64,000 nucleotides of DNA from Stentor roeselii (lineage: Eukaryota; Ciliophora; Heterotrichea; Heterotrichida; Stentoridae): the NCBI GenBank assembly GCA_006503475.1, contig RSEH01000130.1, positions 62,001 to 126,000 on the forward strand, written 5' to 3'. A model generated the notes under the pieces. The model saw only the letters and a list, made by a program, of their open reading frames with translations. It searched no databases and was not told where the DNA came from. Positions 48,351 to 58,700 of this stretch are shown piece by piece (position 1 is the stretch's first letter; each line of letters begins with the position of its first letter). A program made the translations under genes and the position numbers.

Positions 48351-48962
48351 TTAAAACATCAAACACAAATCGCAATCTCTTTTGTTTTGCTTTTCACTAA
48401 TACTTGGAGTAGAATACATCTCAGCTTCTTGATTCACCTTCGCAAATAAATCTAAATTCTCCCTTTTTGATTCAGGTCCGCGACTGATGCGAGTTAACGA
48501 GATTGCGATTTCCTGTAAATCCAGAAGTTTCTTGGAAATCTTGTCCTGTGATGCTGGAGGAATCTCTTCCATAGCCTTTTGTGGATCTCTAACACTTTCA
48601 TAAATTTCCCAGTACTCAGGTGACCACTCTTCTTGAAAATCATAAGAAAGTTTATTGAAAACTCCAGCTGCGTCTAAAAGCCGATCTTGTGCATCTTTCA
48701 TAGTAGCTGCCCTTCCTAGTTTTTCCAATCCTTCAAATATTGAGTCTTCCATATAGATGTACTTGGCCATGTGCTGAATGCCTAATACTCTGCTTATATC
48801 ACTTCTTTTAAGGTCTGGAGTTTGCAGTTCTTGAACGACCATAGACAAGACTTCCAGACAGTCTTCCAAATCATAAATATCTTGCTGTTTGTGTCTTACA
48901 ATATCGTAGCTCACAGCTTCTGGACCTGCAGGCAGAAAAGAGCGTCTTTCGTATTCGACCAT
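48351..48962 (-). CDS. Helical protein with C-terminal CaaX box
   Basis: 203 residues, mostly helical: QQDIYDLEDCLEVLSMVVQELQ, DISRVLGIQHMAKYIYMEDSIFEGLEKLG, KDAQDRLLDAAGVFNKL. No family recognised. The C-terminus reads RDCDLCLMF: C-L-M-F is a CaaX-type signal and Cys three residues upstream could be palmitoylated. Prenyl anchoring to a membrane is inferred. The ATG at 48962 follows ATTCCCA. The CaaX protein at 28517-28960 has the same ending type (CLIF). Confidence 0.7.
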   Translation of the reverse strand: MVEYERRSFLPAGPEAVSYDIVRHKQQDIYDLEDCLEVLSMVVQELQTPDLKRSDISRVLGIQHMAKYIYMEDSIFEGLEKLGRAATMKDAQDRLLDAAGVFNKLSYDFQEEWSPEYWEIYESVRDPQKAMEEIPPASQDKISKKLLDLQEIAISLTRISRGPESKRENLDLFAKVNQEAEMYSTPSISEKQNKRDCDLCLMF

Positions 48963-49271
48963 TGGGAATATTAGTGAAAAACTGATAAATATCGATGATT
49001 TATACTAAAAATTTAAGTTATTAAAGAAATCTTGAAAATTTGAGGTAAAAGTGAGATTATCTTGGAATTTTAAATGAAAGATTAAAATTATTAAATATTA
49101 AAGTTTTACTCGTTTGAAGTTTATTTATTTTTTTGGATTATTTTGAAGGTCATCGGGTTCAATCAGAATCTAAGTGTTTTTGATTATTTTTAAATGATTT
49201 TTCTTTGGGTTGGGAAAATTTATTGAATTTTTACAAATCTTATACCATATTATTGTATCCTTTAAGATACT
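48963..49271. other. AT-rich intergenic stretch
   Basis: 309 bp between divergent genes. Nothing recognisable; the plus-strand start follows CCTTTAAGATACT. Confidence 0.45.
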
Positions 49272-49706
49272 ATGCTCGATCCACGCAAAACTTTCATTGA
49301 ATTCTGCTGTATGGGCCATGAAACTTACTTCACTGAGGACTTTCAAAGTGATGATGAGGATAGGATTTCGAGAGTTGATCATCGGATTAGTTTTCCAATT
49401 TCATTCATGCCAGGCCCGTATGACGATGTCCAAACTGAACTAAATTCAGGGAAGGATCATGAAGAAGTATCGACTCAATGTGAGAACCCAGCAAAAACTT
49501 CTTTGTCCAACTACAGTCTCATGCCAGTCATCAGTTGCAACCCAAACGAAAAAATAATTTACCCGAATCCCCTGCCTTACAATTTATCCCATACTGCTCG
49601 AATTTTTTTTCCTGAAGTTAAAATAGAAAAATTCAAATGTAAGTCTTGTGGATTAGCTTTCAAGAACTCTCAAGCATTGGGTGGTCATTTATCACGTAAG
49701 CATTAA
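49272..49706 (+). CDS. C2H2 zinc-finger protein with QALGGH motif
   Basis: 144 residues. The C-terminus holds one C2H2 finger, CKSCGLAFKNSQALGGHLSRKH, including the exact QALGGH sequence that is typical of plant EPF-type fingers. The first 115 residues are unstructured or unassigned, with SFMPGPYDD and an acidic N-part (FTEDFQSDDEDR). DNA binding by a single such finger is known in plants (SUPERMAN type) and inferred here. Stop immediately after the finger. Confidence 0.72.
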   Translation: MLDPRKTFIEFCCMGHETYFTEDFQSDDEDRISRVDHRISFPISFMPGPYDDVQTELNSGKDHEEVSTQCENPAKTSLSNYSLMPVISCNPNEKIIYPNPLPYNLSHTARIFFPEVKIEKFKCKSCGLAFKNSQALGGHLSRKH

Positions 49707-50158
49707 GGTAAATACTTATAATTGATATCGAGTTTGATTTTAAAAATAAGTTTTCAAGGTAATGATAAAAAAATATTTAATCACTATTGAAACTTGTAGG
49801 TAAATATGCGATTATATGAATAGGCTCAAATTTATTCGATATCAAGAAACTTCTATACCAAGATACCTTAGTGTTAACTTTCTTTAATCTTTGATTATTG
49901 CTGACTGCTACTGGCATACTCAAAGTATATGCATCAAAAGACTCTTTGACAGAAGTAGACACTAGCTCTGATTAAGATACTTTCAGGTTAGAGTTATTTA
50001 TCAGCTAATGGTTTGCTTATACCGACCTTGGTTTCTCACTTTTCTTGAAGATAAAGTATATGGTAATCGTTTTTCATTTGATTTCAACGTTCTTCGCACT
50101 ACTGCATATCTTTTTATAAATTACTATTTAAAACTATAGATATTCAGATATTAACTAA
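49707..50158. other. Intergenic stretch, no supported gene
   Basis: 452 bp. A 61-codon minus-strand frame (49777-49962, starting MSTSVKESFDAYTL) is present but has no recognisable family, no supporting start context and no intron that extends it. I leave it uncalled. The region holds the 3' ends of two convergent genes. Confidence 0.4.
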
Positions 50159-51364
50159 CTAATTGAAGAGCAGTGTCTGGGAGTCTCTCAATATAATTCT
50201 TTCATCATAAACTGAAAGAATCGATGTAAAAGTGAAAATCTGCACAAAGCTATAAGGTATTGAAGGGTAAATTTCAAATGAATTCAAAATCAACCTAAGA
50301 GATACTTCAAAAATAAGAAAGAAAATAAATCCAAGCCAGTACACAAAAACTACTGAAATAGTCCTGCACTCATTCTTCTGAGTTTGAAGACACAGTAGTT
50401 TAAGTAGTGGAATTAAAGAAACCATAGTAAACCCAAGGATCAAGACAAGAAAATAATTAAATATCGGTCCTCTAAACACAAAGTTCAATAAAAACATCAA
50501 CAAAATAGATAATCCCATATAAATTTTTGCCAGTAATCCTCTTGTCATCCCTTCACCAATTTTATCAATCAAGAATGCTCCAAGAAAAATCATAAGAATA
50601 AAAAATATCATATGAATCCTTATAAGAAATGCCTTATGTTTCAACAGTAAATACAATAATCCATACATATCAAAAATCACTATAAAACTAAGCCCAAATT
50701 GACAACTCATTGAAAAATAAAAAATAAAATCATCACTGTTTTTAATTAAATTTTTACAATCAGTGTAAAAATTTTCTGCGCCACTTGTTGAAAAGTTCTC
50801 TTTATGAAAAGTTATATACCCTAAAAAGGCCACACCAATAAAAATTCCTTCAAATAATTGAAAATCATTTCTTTCTATTATTGAATGATAATCATCATCC
50901 ATAAGGCAAAATATCTGTTTTATTGAAAAAGCCGATGCGAAGCTTACCATCAATTTGTTGAATAAGGAGAAAATTTTTTTGTGATCTTCGAATTGGACGA
51001 TATAATGAGTGCTTCCAATTAAGGCTATTATCAAAGAGATCAATAATAGAATATTTGCGGGAATGATGAGCAGAGATGTTGAATCACTTAAAATTTTTAT
51101 CCAAATTGAGACTAGTAAAGAAAGCCAGGCTATTATATTAAATCCACCTCTTAGATAAGAGATTAGGTTATATATGATTGGCATCAACAAGAAGTATAAT
51201 ATAGGATATGATATCTGGAAATACTGCGAAATAGACCATGGTTCAGATGATTTTAGTGGTCCAAGTATAATCAGAAGTGATGCTGGAACTCGGTACAGTT
51301 CGAAGGCTAGCAAAGTAAATAATATGCAATTGAAGAATAGAAAGGTAGTCTGAGATTTAGCCAT
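50159..51364 (-). CDS. Multi-pass membrane protein, unknown function
   Basis: 401 residues with about 11-12 hydrophobic helices spread over the whole length (e.g. TFLFFNCILFTLLAFEL, IIAWLSLLVSIWIKIL, MGLSILLMFLLNFVF, VFVYWLGFIFFLIFEV). No signature motif of a known transporter family is visible. Few charged residues lie in helices. Candidates are a lipid or solute transporter. The start codon is 19 bp from that of the divergent GPCR gene. Confidence 0.68.
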   Translation of the reverse strand: MAKSQTTFLFFNCILFTLLAFELYRVPASLLIILGPLKSSEPWSISQYFQISYPILYFLLMPIIYNLISYLRGGFNIIAWLSLLVSIWIKILSDSTSLLIIPANILLLISLIIALIGSTHYIVQFEDHKKIFSLFNKLMVSFASAFSIKQIFCLMDDDYHSIIERNDFQLFEGIFIGVAFLGYITFHKENFSTSGAENFYTDCKNLIKNSDDFIFYFSMSCQFGLSFIVIFDMYGLLYLLLKHKAFLIRIHMIFFILMIFLGAFLIDKIGEGMTRGLLAKIYMGLSILLMFLLNFVFRGPIFNYFLVLILGFTMVSLIPLLKLLCLQTQKNECRTISVVFVYWLGFIFFLIFEVSLRLILNSFEIYPSIPYSFVQIFTFTSILSVYDERIILRDSQTLLFN

Positions 51365-51383
51365 TTATTAAGTTTCTAAGTAA
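51365..51383. promoter_or_regulatory. 19-bp gap between divergent start codons
   Basis: Between the multi-pass gene (51364) and the GPCR gene (51384). Sequence TATTAAGTTTCTAAGTAA; TTAATAA precedes the minus start. A shared start region is inferred. Confidence 0.4.
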
Positions 51384-52190
51384 ATGCTTCAACTGTATTA
51401 CACCAGCTTGATATCATCATCACTTTCCTTCTTAGGGTGTATCTTTATAATATCGTCAATCCTTCTATTGAGGGATCTTCAATCCTATATGTTCCGTTTG
51501 ATATTTTATATGGCGATCGCTAACTTAATCACTTGTGTTTCGCTGATGATACCTGATTTAAACTCAGTTTTTTGTAAGACTCAAGGTTTTATTCTGACTT
51601 TCGGATCATATTCAAGTATTCTGTGGACAGCCTGTATTATGTACTCTCTTTACAAACTTATTGTATATGAAGTAAAAGACAACAAGAAATTCGAAATATT
51701 ATCCAGTATTTTTATCTGGATTTCTGCGCTAGTCCTTTCATTTCTGGGCTTAAACCATTACGAATATGATTCAGGCTTTTGCTGGATCACACAAAAACAT
51801 TACTATTACCTAATGTTTCTCGAATTTCACGGCCCTTTCATACTTGTTCTAATTTTCGACCTTATAATCAGTCTCAAAATGAGAAGATTTTTGAAAACTT
51901 GCAGAGAAAGTGCAGAAATTGTTGAATTGAAATACTCTGCCTTAAAAAAGTTCTTAGCATACCCATTCATTCTAATAATCTGCTACACTCCAGTGATAAT
52001 CCACAGGTTCCTCAAGAATTTTATCCCTACAACTCCTGTCATCGACTACTTAGCAGTGATCGGGGACTCCATAGTTGGATTTGCTTGTTTTTTGGTTTTT
52101 GTCTCTAATAAGTCAGTCCGGTCAGCAGTTTGGAAGAGCTGTTCAAGAAAAGAAGACTTGGATGATGTATCGATGCTGATCAGGCCTTAG
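51384..52190 (+). CDS. cAMP-receptor-like GPCR
   Basis: 268 residues, seven hydrophobic helices. Features of the Dictyostelium cAR/class E-like group: short N-terminus, CKTQGFILTFGSYSSILWTACIMYSL at helix 3, GFCWI in the second extracellular loop (disulfide partner of CKTQ), and helix 7 with NKSVRSAVWKSC then an acidic tail. The tail is short. Ligand and G protein are unknown. Putative chemosensory receptor in the plasma membrane or an internal membrane. Confidence 0.8.
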   Translation: MLQLYYTSLISSSLSFLGCIFIISSILLLRDLQSYMFRLIFYMAIANLITCVSLMIPDLNSVFCKTQGFILTFGSYSSILWTACIMYSLYKLIVYEVKDNKKFEILSSIFIWISALVLSFLGLNHYEYDSGFCWITQKHYYYLMFLEFHGPFILVLIFDLIISLKMRRFLKTCRESAEIVELKYSALKKFLAYPFILIICYTPVIIHRFLKNFIPTTPVIDYLAVIGDSIVGFACFLVFVSNKSVRSAVWKSCSRKEDLDDVSMLIRP

Positions 52191-52255
52191 TGCGGATTTC
52201 CTTAATAAATTATGTTATTCAGCCATCTGACTTAGATTTGAAAGTAATTATCAAA

Positions 52256-52591
52256 ATGAATGATGAATATAAAGCTAACCATACCAAGAAAGGACGATGG
52301 ACTAAAGAAGAACAGGACCTTTTCTACCTTGCGTATCAATGGCATGGGAAAGACTGGAAAAAATTAGGAGAAATCATTCAGACAAGATCTGTTATCCAAA
52401 TTCGGTCGCATGCCCAGAAAATTCAGAAGAAACTGGACAAAACACACACTGGAGCGATACAGACTCAAAAAGTTTACATTCTCGGGACTGCTCTTGATGA
52501 TCTTAACAATTATATCACAAAGAGCTGCTCGGAATCTTATAAGAAATATATTGAATGTCAGAACAACCTGATGTACTCAAGGACATCTTAG
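52256..52591 (+). CDS. Single-repeat SHAQKYF-class MYB
   Basis: 111 residues. The ATG at 52256 (after TTATCAAA) is chosen rather than a GTG that overlaps the previous stop. One MYB repeat, GRWTKEEQDLFYLAYQWHGKDWKKLGEIIQTRSVIQIRSHAQKIQKK, with the SHAQK[YI] signature. Such proteins bind DNA as single repeats (LHY/CCA1-like in plants, also present in protists). The C-terminal ~45 residues are unassigned. Likely a transcription factor in the nucleus. Confidence 0.82.
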   Translation: MNDEYKANHTKKGRWTKEEQDLFYLAYQWHGKDWKKLGEIIQTRSVIQIRSHAQKIQKKLDKTHTGAIQTQKVYILGTALDDLNNYITKSCSESYKKYIECQNNLMYSRTS

Positions 52592-52946
52592 TTAAAATTA
52601 AGATTATTAAAATAGTGAAACTAAAGGAGTTTCATCTAGTAATGAAAGTTCTTTTTGAAGTTGTCAAAACTTCATTTTAGATGATTTTGTGTGTTTCATT
52701 CATAAAATTTTTAGTAAAATTATCTGTAATACTAGAAATAATCTTGCTTATGGTATTCAATCTCAAAGATCCCAAATAAGAAACTTAAAATCAAACAAAA
52801 AACCTAAATTTAAAATAAAATTAACCTCCTACTTTCAATCTCTTCATCAAATCCAACCATCATCCAAGTCTTGCTCAAACCCAATTCCAAATCCCAAAAA
52901 CAAAATCCCTAAAAACCTAAAAGATTTTCTCGATTCTTCAATAATA
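52592..52946. other. 5' flank of the MAPK-like gene
   Basis: 355 bp. The in-frame upstream extension (52689-52946) is open but low-complexity, rich in Lys, Asn, Ser, Pro, with strongly A/C-biased bases typical of 5' flanks in this window. It is treated as promoter/leader rather than coding. Confidence 0.5.
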
Positions 52947-54215
52947 ATGGCTAAAAAAAACCTATCCCTTCCAAAGCATGATATAAACTGGAAAGTAGGT
53001 CCAGACTACGAAATCATCAAACAACTCGGAGCAGGAAGTTACGGAATGGTTTGTGAAGCCCGTCACATTCCAACAGGAGAAAGAGTGGCGATCAAGCACG
53101 TATCCAAGATCTTCGACGACATCGTCGACTGCAAGCGTTTACTTCGAGAAATTTCTATATTGCGTTATTTGAACCACCCGAACGTTGTGAAGATCCGAGA
53201 AATAATAAAGCCTGACAACTTCGAAACTTTCAACGAGCTTTACGTGGTGATGGAGCATGCACAGTCAGACCTCAAGAAGCTGGTGAAAAGTTCGATTCAT
53301 TTAAGCCATGAGCACATCCAGATGATAGTCTACAACACTATTGCTGGACTTTCTTACATTCATTCTGCGAATGTCCTGCATCGTGATCTGAAACCTGCGA
53401 ATATTCTTATCAATGAGGACTGTGAAGTAAAAATCTGTGACTTTGGACTTGCGAGAAGTGTGGTTGAGGAGAGCAAGGATACTATCATGGATATTGATGA
53501 AGAGCCTTTACCTCCAGCTGCTGCACATAATTTAGAACCGAAAAAACAAGGAAAACTTCAAAGGTCCAAAGGTGGCCTGCAGACGAAAAAGGAACTCACT
53601 GGACATGTTGTTACAAGATGGTATCGAGCTCCTGAATTGATTTTACTTGAAAGAGAATACACAAAATCAATCGATGTCTGGAGTCTTGGATGTGTTATTG
53701 CCGAACTCTGTGGAATGCTTAAAGAAAATTTTTCAACTTTTATGGATCGAAGTCCTTTGTTCCCTGGGAACTCTTGCTTTCCATTATCTCCTGATCATCA
53801 CACGAAAGTTAGAAGGGCTGGATTTCCTTCGAGTAATAGTGATCAACTTAATATTATTTTTGAAGTCATTGGCACTCCTGATGATCAAGACTTGCAATTG
53901 ATTACTGATGAAAAAGCATTGGTTTATATTCGCAGCTTTGGGAAGAGGGAAAAGAAAAGCTTGAGTCTTATTTATCCACATTCGCATCATGAACTGATTA
54001 GTTTGATGGAGTCTATGATTATTTTCAATAGTAACAAAAGGATTGATTGTGAAATGGCACTTTCTCATCCTTACTTTGATAGTATTCGTGATGTGAATAA
54101 GGAGAAAAAGGCTGAAGTACCCGCGGACTTTGAGTTTGAGCATATTCCTGATATCACAATCGCTCGAATGCGAGAATTTTTCATAACAGAAATACTAAAA
54201 TATCACAATCACTAG
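52947..54215 (+). CDS. Atypical MAP kinase with TGH activation motif
   Basis: 422 residues from the ATG at 52947 (after CAATAATA). Kinase landmarks: LGAGSYGMV, VAIKHVSK, YVVMEHAQSDLKKL, LHRDLKPANIL, DFGLARS, TRWYRAPELIL, SIDVWSLGCVIAEL. The activation loop has a ~50-residue insertion between DFG and TGHVVTRWYRAPE, and the usual TxY phosphorylation motif is TGH. Plasmodium MAP2 has TSH at this place and a similar FPGNSCFPLSPD segment, so this looks like an alveolate MAP2-type kinase. Such kinases are not activated by a dual Thr/Tyr MAPKK in the usual way. Role unknown. Confidence 0.88.
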   Translation: MAKKNLSLPKHDINWKVGPDYEIIKQLGAGSYGMVCEARHIPTGERVAIKHVSKIFDDIVDCKRLLREISILRYLNHPNVVKIREIIKPDNFETFNELYVVMEHAQSDLKKLVKSSIHLSHEHIQMIVYNTIAGLSYIHSANVLHRDLKPANILINEDCEVKICDFGLARSVVEESKDTIMDIDEEPLPPAAAHNLEPKKQGKLQRSKGGLQTKKELTGHVVTRWYRAPELILLEREYTKSIDVWSLGCVIAELCGMLKENFSTFMDRSPLFPGNSCFPLSPDHHTKVRRAGFPSSNSDQLNIIFEVIGTPDDQDLQLITDEKALVYIRSFGKREKKSLSLIYPHSHHELISLMESMIIFNSNKRIDCEMALSHPYFDSIRDVNKEKKAEVPADFEFEHIPDITIARMREFFITEILKYHNH

Positions 54216-54369
54216 GTAGTTAAATATTTGCCCATTTAGGAGGATTTAAGATTTTAATTTTTTATCTAAGGACTTGCTTTCAACCTGTTTCTTTAAGTGA
54301 AGAATGATTTAAATGTTTACCCTAAATATGAAACTATTAATAAATATCTAACAAGATTCTATGCCTTGA

Positions 54370-55629
54370 TTATATGCATAAGTTCATCATTTTTTTCACT
54401 TCTGAATTGTTTATATCAAACACATAAAAACTCATGGCTTCAGTCAACACGTAAACTCTTGCAAAATGATCTACTTCATTTACATTTAGACCGAAAATCC
54501 TTGAATCTAGATTAAAAGTCATTTCCAATACAAAGCTGTAATCCCACCCAAGAATACTTTTTGGATTTCTTGACTTGCAAAGTCTTAAGAATATTACTTC
54601 CGATCCGAACTGGTTGCCGATTATGCATAGTGAGAATTTTTCGATGTAGTTTAAAAGAGACAAACGGGAAAAATTCCCGACGTTTATTTCGAGATTTGGG
54701 ACGTAAACTGCTAAGACATGCATTTTTTTACCTTTGTTGCAAGCAGTCAGTCCAGGGTCAATCAAATGAACCGAGCCCTTCGAAGTCTGTATCAAAAGAT
54801 GTTCATCAAAATCCTTCGAACCCTCAACAATAATCTTCTCTTCCACCTCCATAAAACTCTCACTATCATCATCAAAGTCACTACCGGATTCTGGAATTCC
54901 ATCAACTGTTCTCGTGATTCTTCTAAAATATTCCAAATATTCACTAACATTAAAAGTTCCACTAATAGCGAAACTGCCATTGATATAAGTAGTCGGCAGG
55001 TTAGACTTATACCGATTATGCAAATTCTGAATATTCGAAGGGTGAAGTTTCTTTGCATGAATAATCGCAGAGCGAGAAATCCAGACCACCCCCCAGCCCC
55101 ATTCCGTGCAGGGCCGACAAAAAATTGACCCGCTCTGCATTGAAGAGACTTGAACTGATGTGTCGATGCTTGTGCTTGCAAGGAAACCTTTACTGTTGAA
55201 ACTGAGACTTGGGATGTTGTGAGAGTGCTCGATTATCTTCACAGTTGAATAAGTGTCTAGGTCCCAGATTCGGATTTGGTGGGTGTTTGAACCAACTGCT
55301 AAATGGTTTTGGTATAGGGAGCAACTCCAAACTGAACAGTCTTCGAAGTCTTCAGAGAAGTTGTCGAGCTTTATCGGACTTCTCGCCCAATTTTCCGGAA
55401 AAAACACAAAAATCATTCCACTATGAGTCAAAACAACCAGAAGCTGCTCTGACTTATACCAACCAATCATCAAATGATTGATCCTCGAGTCAATCCCATG
55501 AGAATCTTCAAGCTGTAAAGTATGTTTTCCACAATATCTAAAGTTATCCGGAAAGTCAATAACCTTGAGTTTATTTTCATCAGAAATATAGATTTCTTTA
55601 AGTATTTCATTGACAACCAAGACACTCAT
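54370..55629 (-). CDS. WD40-repeat protein, CRT10-like
   Basis: 419 residues. WD-type blades are visible: SEQLLVVLTHSGMIFVF, NHLAVGSNTHQIRIWDLD, HSHNIPSLSFNSKGFLASTSIDTSVQV. The sequence DCSVWSCSLYQNHLAVGSNTH and HNIPSLSF with the following EWGWGVVWI resembles the CRT10 family (regulators of ribonucleotide reductase in yeast), but the match is from motifs only. An acidic Asp/Ser/Glu linker occurs near 255. Start 55629 after TTTAGAGT. Confidence 0.6.
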   Translation of the reverse strand: MSVLVVNEILKEIYISDENKLKVIDFPDNFRYCGKHTLQLEDSHGIDSRINHLMIGWYKSEQLLVVLTHSGMIFVFFPENWARSPIKLDNFSEDFEDCSVWSCSLYQNHLAVGSNTHQIRIWDLDTYSTVKIIEHSHNIPSLSFNSKGFLASTSIDTSVQVSSMQSGSIFCRPCTEWGWGVVWISRSAIIHAKKLHPSNIQNLHNRYKSNLPTTYINGSFAISGTFNVSEYLEYFRRITRTVDGIPESGSDFDDDSESFMEVEEKIIVEGSKDFDEHLLIQTSKGSVHLIDPGLTACNKGKKMHVLAVYVPNLEINVGNFSRLSLLNYIEKFSLCIIGNQFGSEVIFLRLCKSRNPKSILGWDYSFVLEMTFNLDSRIFGLNVNEVDHFARVYVLTEAMSFYVFDINNSEVKKMMNLCI

Positions 55630-55759
55630 ACTCTAAATAATCCTTACCCAAGTCCTAATCTCACTAATTTTCAGCTTTTGCTTATCAACCAAAGTTACAT
55701 CAAAGGACCCTTGGACATTATGAACAGGGGGATTCACATGTTCAAACTTCATTATTATA

Positions 55760-58700
55760 ATGAAATCCTTCAAAGCTCACTCGCCTGTAGTCCAGCCAAA
55801 AAAATCTCAACTCGTGCCCCTCAAGCAAAAATTTTCCAAAACTTCAGTCAAAGAAGTCCCGGGCTGGCGACTTCCATCTTCACTCTCGCCGACATCAATG
55901 AAAATAACACCTTCTAAACTCTCAAAAGTTTCTAACAAGCGAGATTTTCATTCTCCTCTTCTTTTCGCAACTGATGAACGACTTCCAGTTATTTTAAGCC
56001 CGGCCAGTCACAAGCAATTAACTCAAAAGCGAAACCTAAACAAGCAGACTTTAGAAGTTCCAAGCATGAAAAATGAAAAATTTCTAAAAAAAGACGGCAG
56101 GTTTAAAGAGGCCTTATTGAAAAAAGCGAAAAATTTTCAGTCTTCTGTTCAGGATCTTCCGACTTTTGATAAAACTTGTGAGGACCAGAACAAATCAACT
56201 CCTCAAAAAAGTGCTCAAGTTGTCAATATGAATAACTTTACAAATGACAGTCTCAGTGCGTTGAGTCCAAGCAAAAACCAGTCATTAAGTCCTTCTTTGA
56301 GTACCAAGTTCACTTTAAGTGACCGACTCTTGAAAGACTCACTTTTAGACGTTAAGGTCAAGTCAGACTCAGGAAAAGTCCTCAACAGGAGAAAGTCAGA
56401 TACTCTTGCCCGTCCTAGACTTAGAATTGAAAGTAAAAAAATGACTGCTGAAGCTTTTAAAAACTTTTCTAAGTCGAAAAGTTTTGAATCTGATTCAGAA
56501 AGCGAAATTTCAGAGACGGTTTCTTCGGAAAGTCAAGAAAATCCAGGGGAAGAAATTCAGGTCTTGCGTAAAAGACTTGAACCTCTTGGAATTAGAAGTG
56601 ATCTTTCAAGAAGGTCTTTTCAGGGAAGGATTAGACCTAGCGTTTTTTTAGTTCCAGGAAAGCAGATTGATGAGTTGAAGAATGGGAAACGATCAGCGAG
56701 TTTTCAGAATTCGTCGAATAGCAGGTCTAGCTATGGTCTTGGTAATGAGGATGAGAATGAAAAAAGTATTAAAAAGTTAACACCCAGAAAATCTGCTACT
56801 AAGGAAATTGCTTCTGGGAATTTTTTAACACTTGGTGGTGAAGTTAGGAGAAGTGTTACTGAAAGGAAGTCGGTGAAAAAGGATTCACGTCAGGCCACTC
56901 TCTTCGCGAACGACCACATCACAACAAACCCAGGCCACCTTCAATCCAGTCTGAGCCCATCCCAAACCCTTCGAAAGTCATCAGGTCATCCATCTTTAAA
57001 CCCATCAAAATCACCAAGAGTAAGTCGAAACCAGACTCAAAAGCCATTAGAGCCTCTTCAAGACTTCGAACAACCCAGCCCTTCCTCAAAGCCCTCGGAA
57101 AAAGACGCCAAGTCGCCCCACCCATCAAATCCTTCATTACCTCTGCGAAGGTCTCCAACAGTGAACCTTGACCAAGAAAAGCATTCTCAAGTCTTCACCT
57201 TAAAAAAGTTCAAATCAGAAAAGCAAATAAAAAACCCTCGAAACCCCAAAAGTAAAAAAGCGACATTAAAAGAAGATCTTGGAACATCAGAGGAAAAAAT
57301 GATGAAAATGATGATAAGAATCACTGAAGCACCTGACAATGATAAAAATGTTTATTATCAGAATAATAACTACCTGGTTTCAATGAGTCCTGAAGGGAAC
57401 ACTGTGGAAGACGACCCGCATCATTTGAATATTTTGAACAGTTACGCGAAACATAGAGGGAAAAAGTCAGATTTGCCTTCAAGATCACGAGCGAGTAGTC
57501 ATGAATGGTCTAAGGACCCGGTTTCTACAGACTTGGCAAAGACAAAGATGAACATCAAGAAAAACTTCCGAAAAACTGAAGCCAATATTCAAGATATGAG
57601 CAAAAAGTACTCTCTTAGTCCAAGACAAAGTAAAAACGAGTCAAGTTCAGATAGTGATGATATTTACAGCATCGTCTCAAATGAATCTGGGCAGTCGAAA
57701 CGATCAACAACAAGAAAAACAACTGAAACTCGAAAAGCAGGGAAAAAACCTTCAAACCCTCCTTTTCGTAAAAGCACTTTGAAGAACCCGATGTCTTTAA
57801 AGTTCTTCAAATCCTTCATCATCAGCGAGGTTCAGAAAAAACTAGGGACTTTAGACCCGGTGACCAATTTTCTCTACAACTTCTCTTTTTCGATACTAAA
57901 ATGCATTCAAACACTCTCTCACATCACTCTTCTCAGAAATAACAAAAAGGTCCAAATGAAAAGAATAGCAAAACCCGCAGGTCTTGAATATCTCGAAAAA
58001 GATTCACTTTTAAGAGACAAACTAAAAGTAAATAAAATGAAAAGCAGAGAATCACGATTTTTTTCTACTCTTGTAATTCCTGTAACCATCAAAAATAAAT
58101 CACATAAAAAAAGCGAATCTCGAAAAAGTTTAAAAAAATTCAGGTCTGTTAAAAATAAAGAAAAAAATCCCAGATGCTCTTCTGAACTAGAAAAACTTGA
58201 AGAACTTGAAGAAATCTCTGATTTTTCCAGTTCTCAGACAAGTTCAAGCAGTGAAGAAGAGGAAAACTTAGTGACTCGCACAAGAAAAAGCATTTTATAT
58301 GAACTAGCAAAACAAGAACTCACCCTTCAAATCGCTCGACAAATTCTTGAAGTCAAAGACGATGAAGACGAGCCAAGTCCTGAAAAAGACCTTCAAAAAA
58401 GTGAATCTGAAGAAACTGATGAAGAAATCGAGGATGAACTCGCTTTATTATCAAAAAAACTCAAAACTTCTACTTCGAACTTCGCCTTCGGACCTGATAT
58501 TAACTTCAAACAAATGCAGAAAAATCTCATGATTTTCAGCTTTAAAGAACTTGAAGAAGGGTGCTTTGAAATTGATATGGAAAACTTGATGAGGGAGTCA
58601 CAGAAGAGAAAATTTATTGAAAAAAAAATATTGGAAAATGAACTTCAAAGTCATGAACGGAAAGACTTTCAAGTCGCTGCTGAGGGAAATATGACTGAAG

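Noticed and set aside
49777-49962. 61-codon minus-strand frame in the gap after the QALGGH gene
   Set aside because: No known domain, no intron to extend it and no TATAA-like start context.
52689-52946. 86-residue N-terminal extension of the MAPK
   Set aside because: Low complexity and A/C-biased like other 5' flanks; the later ATG is in better context and starts just before the kinase domain.
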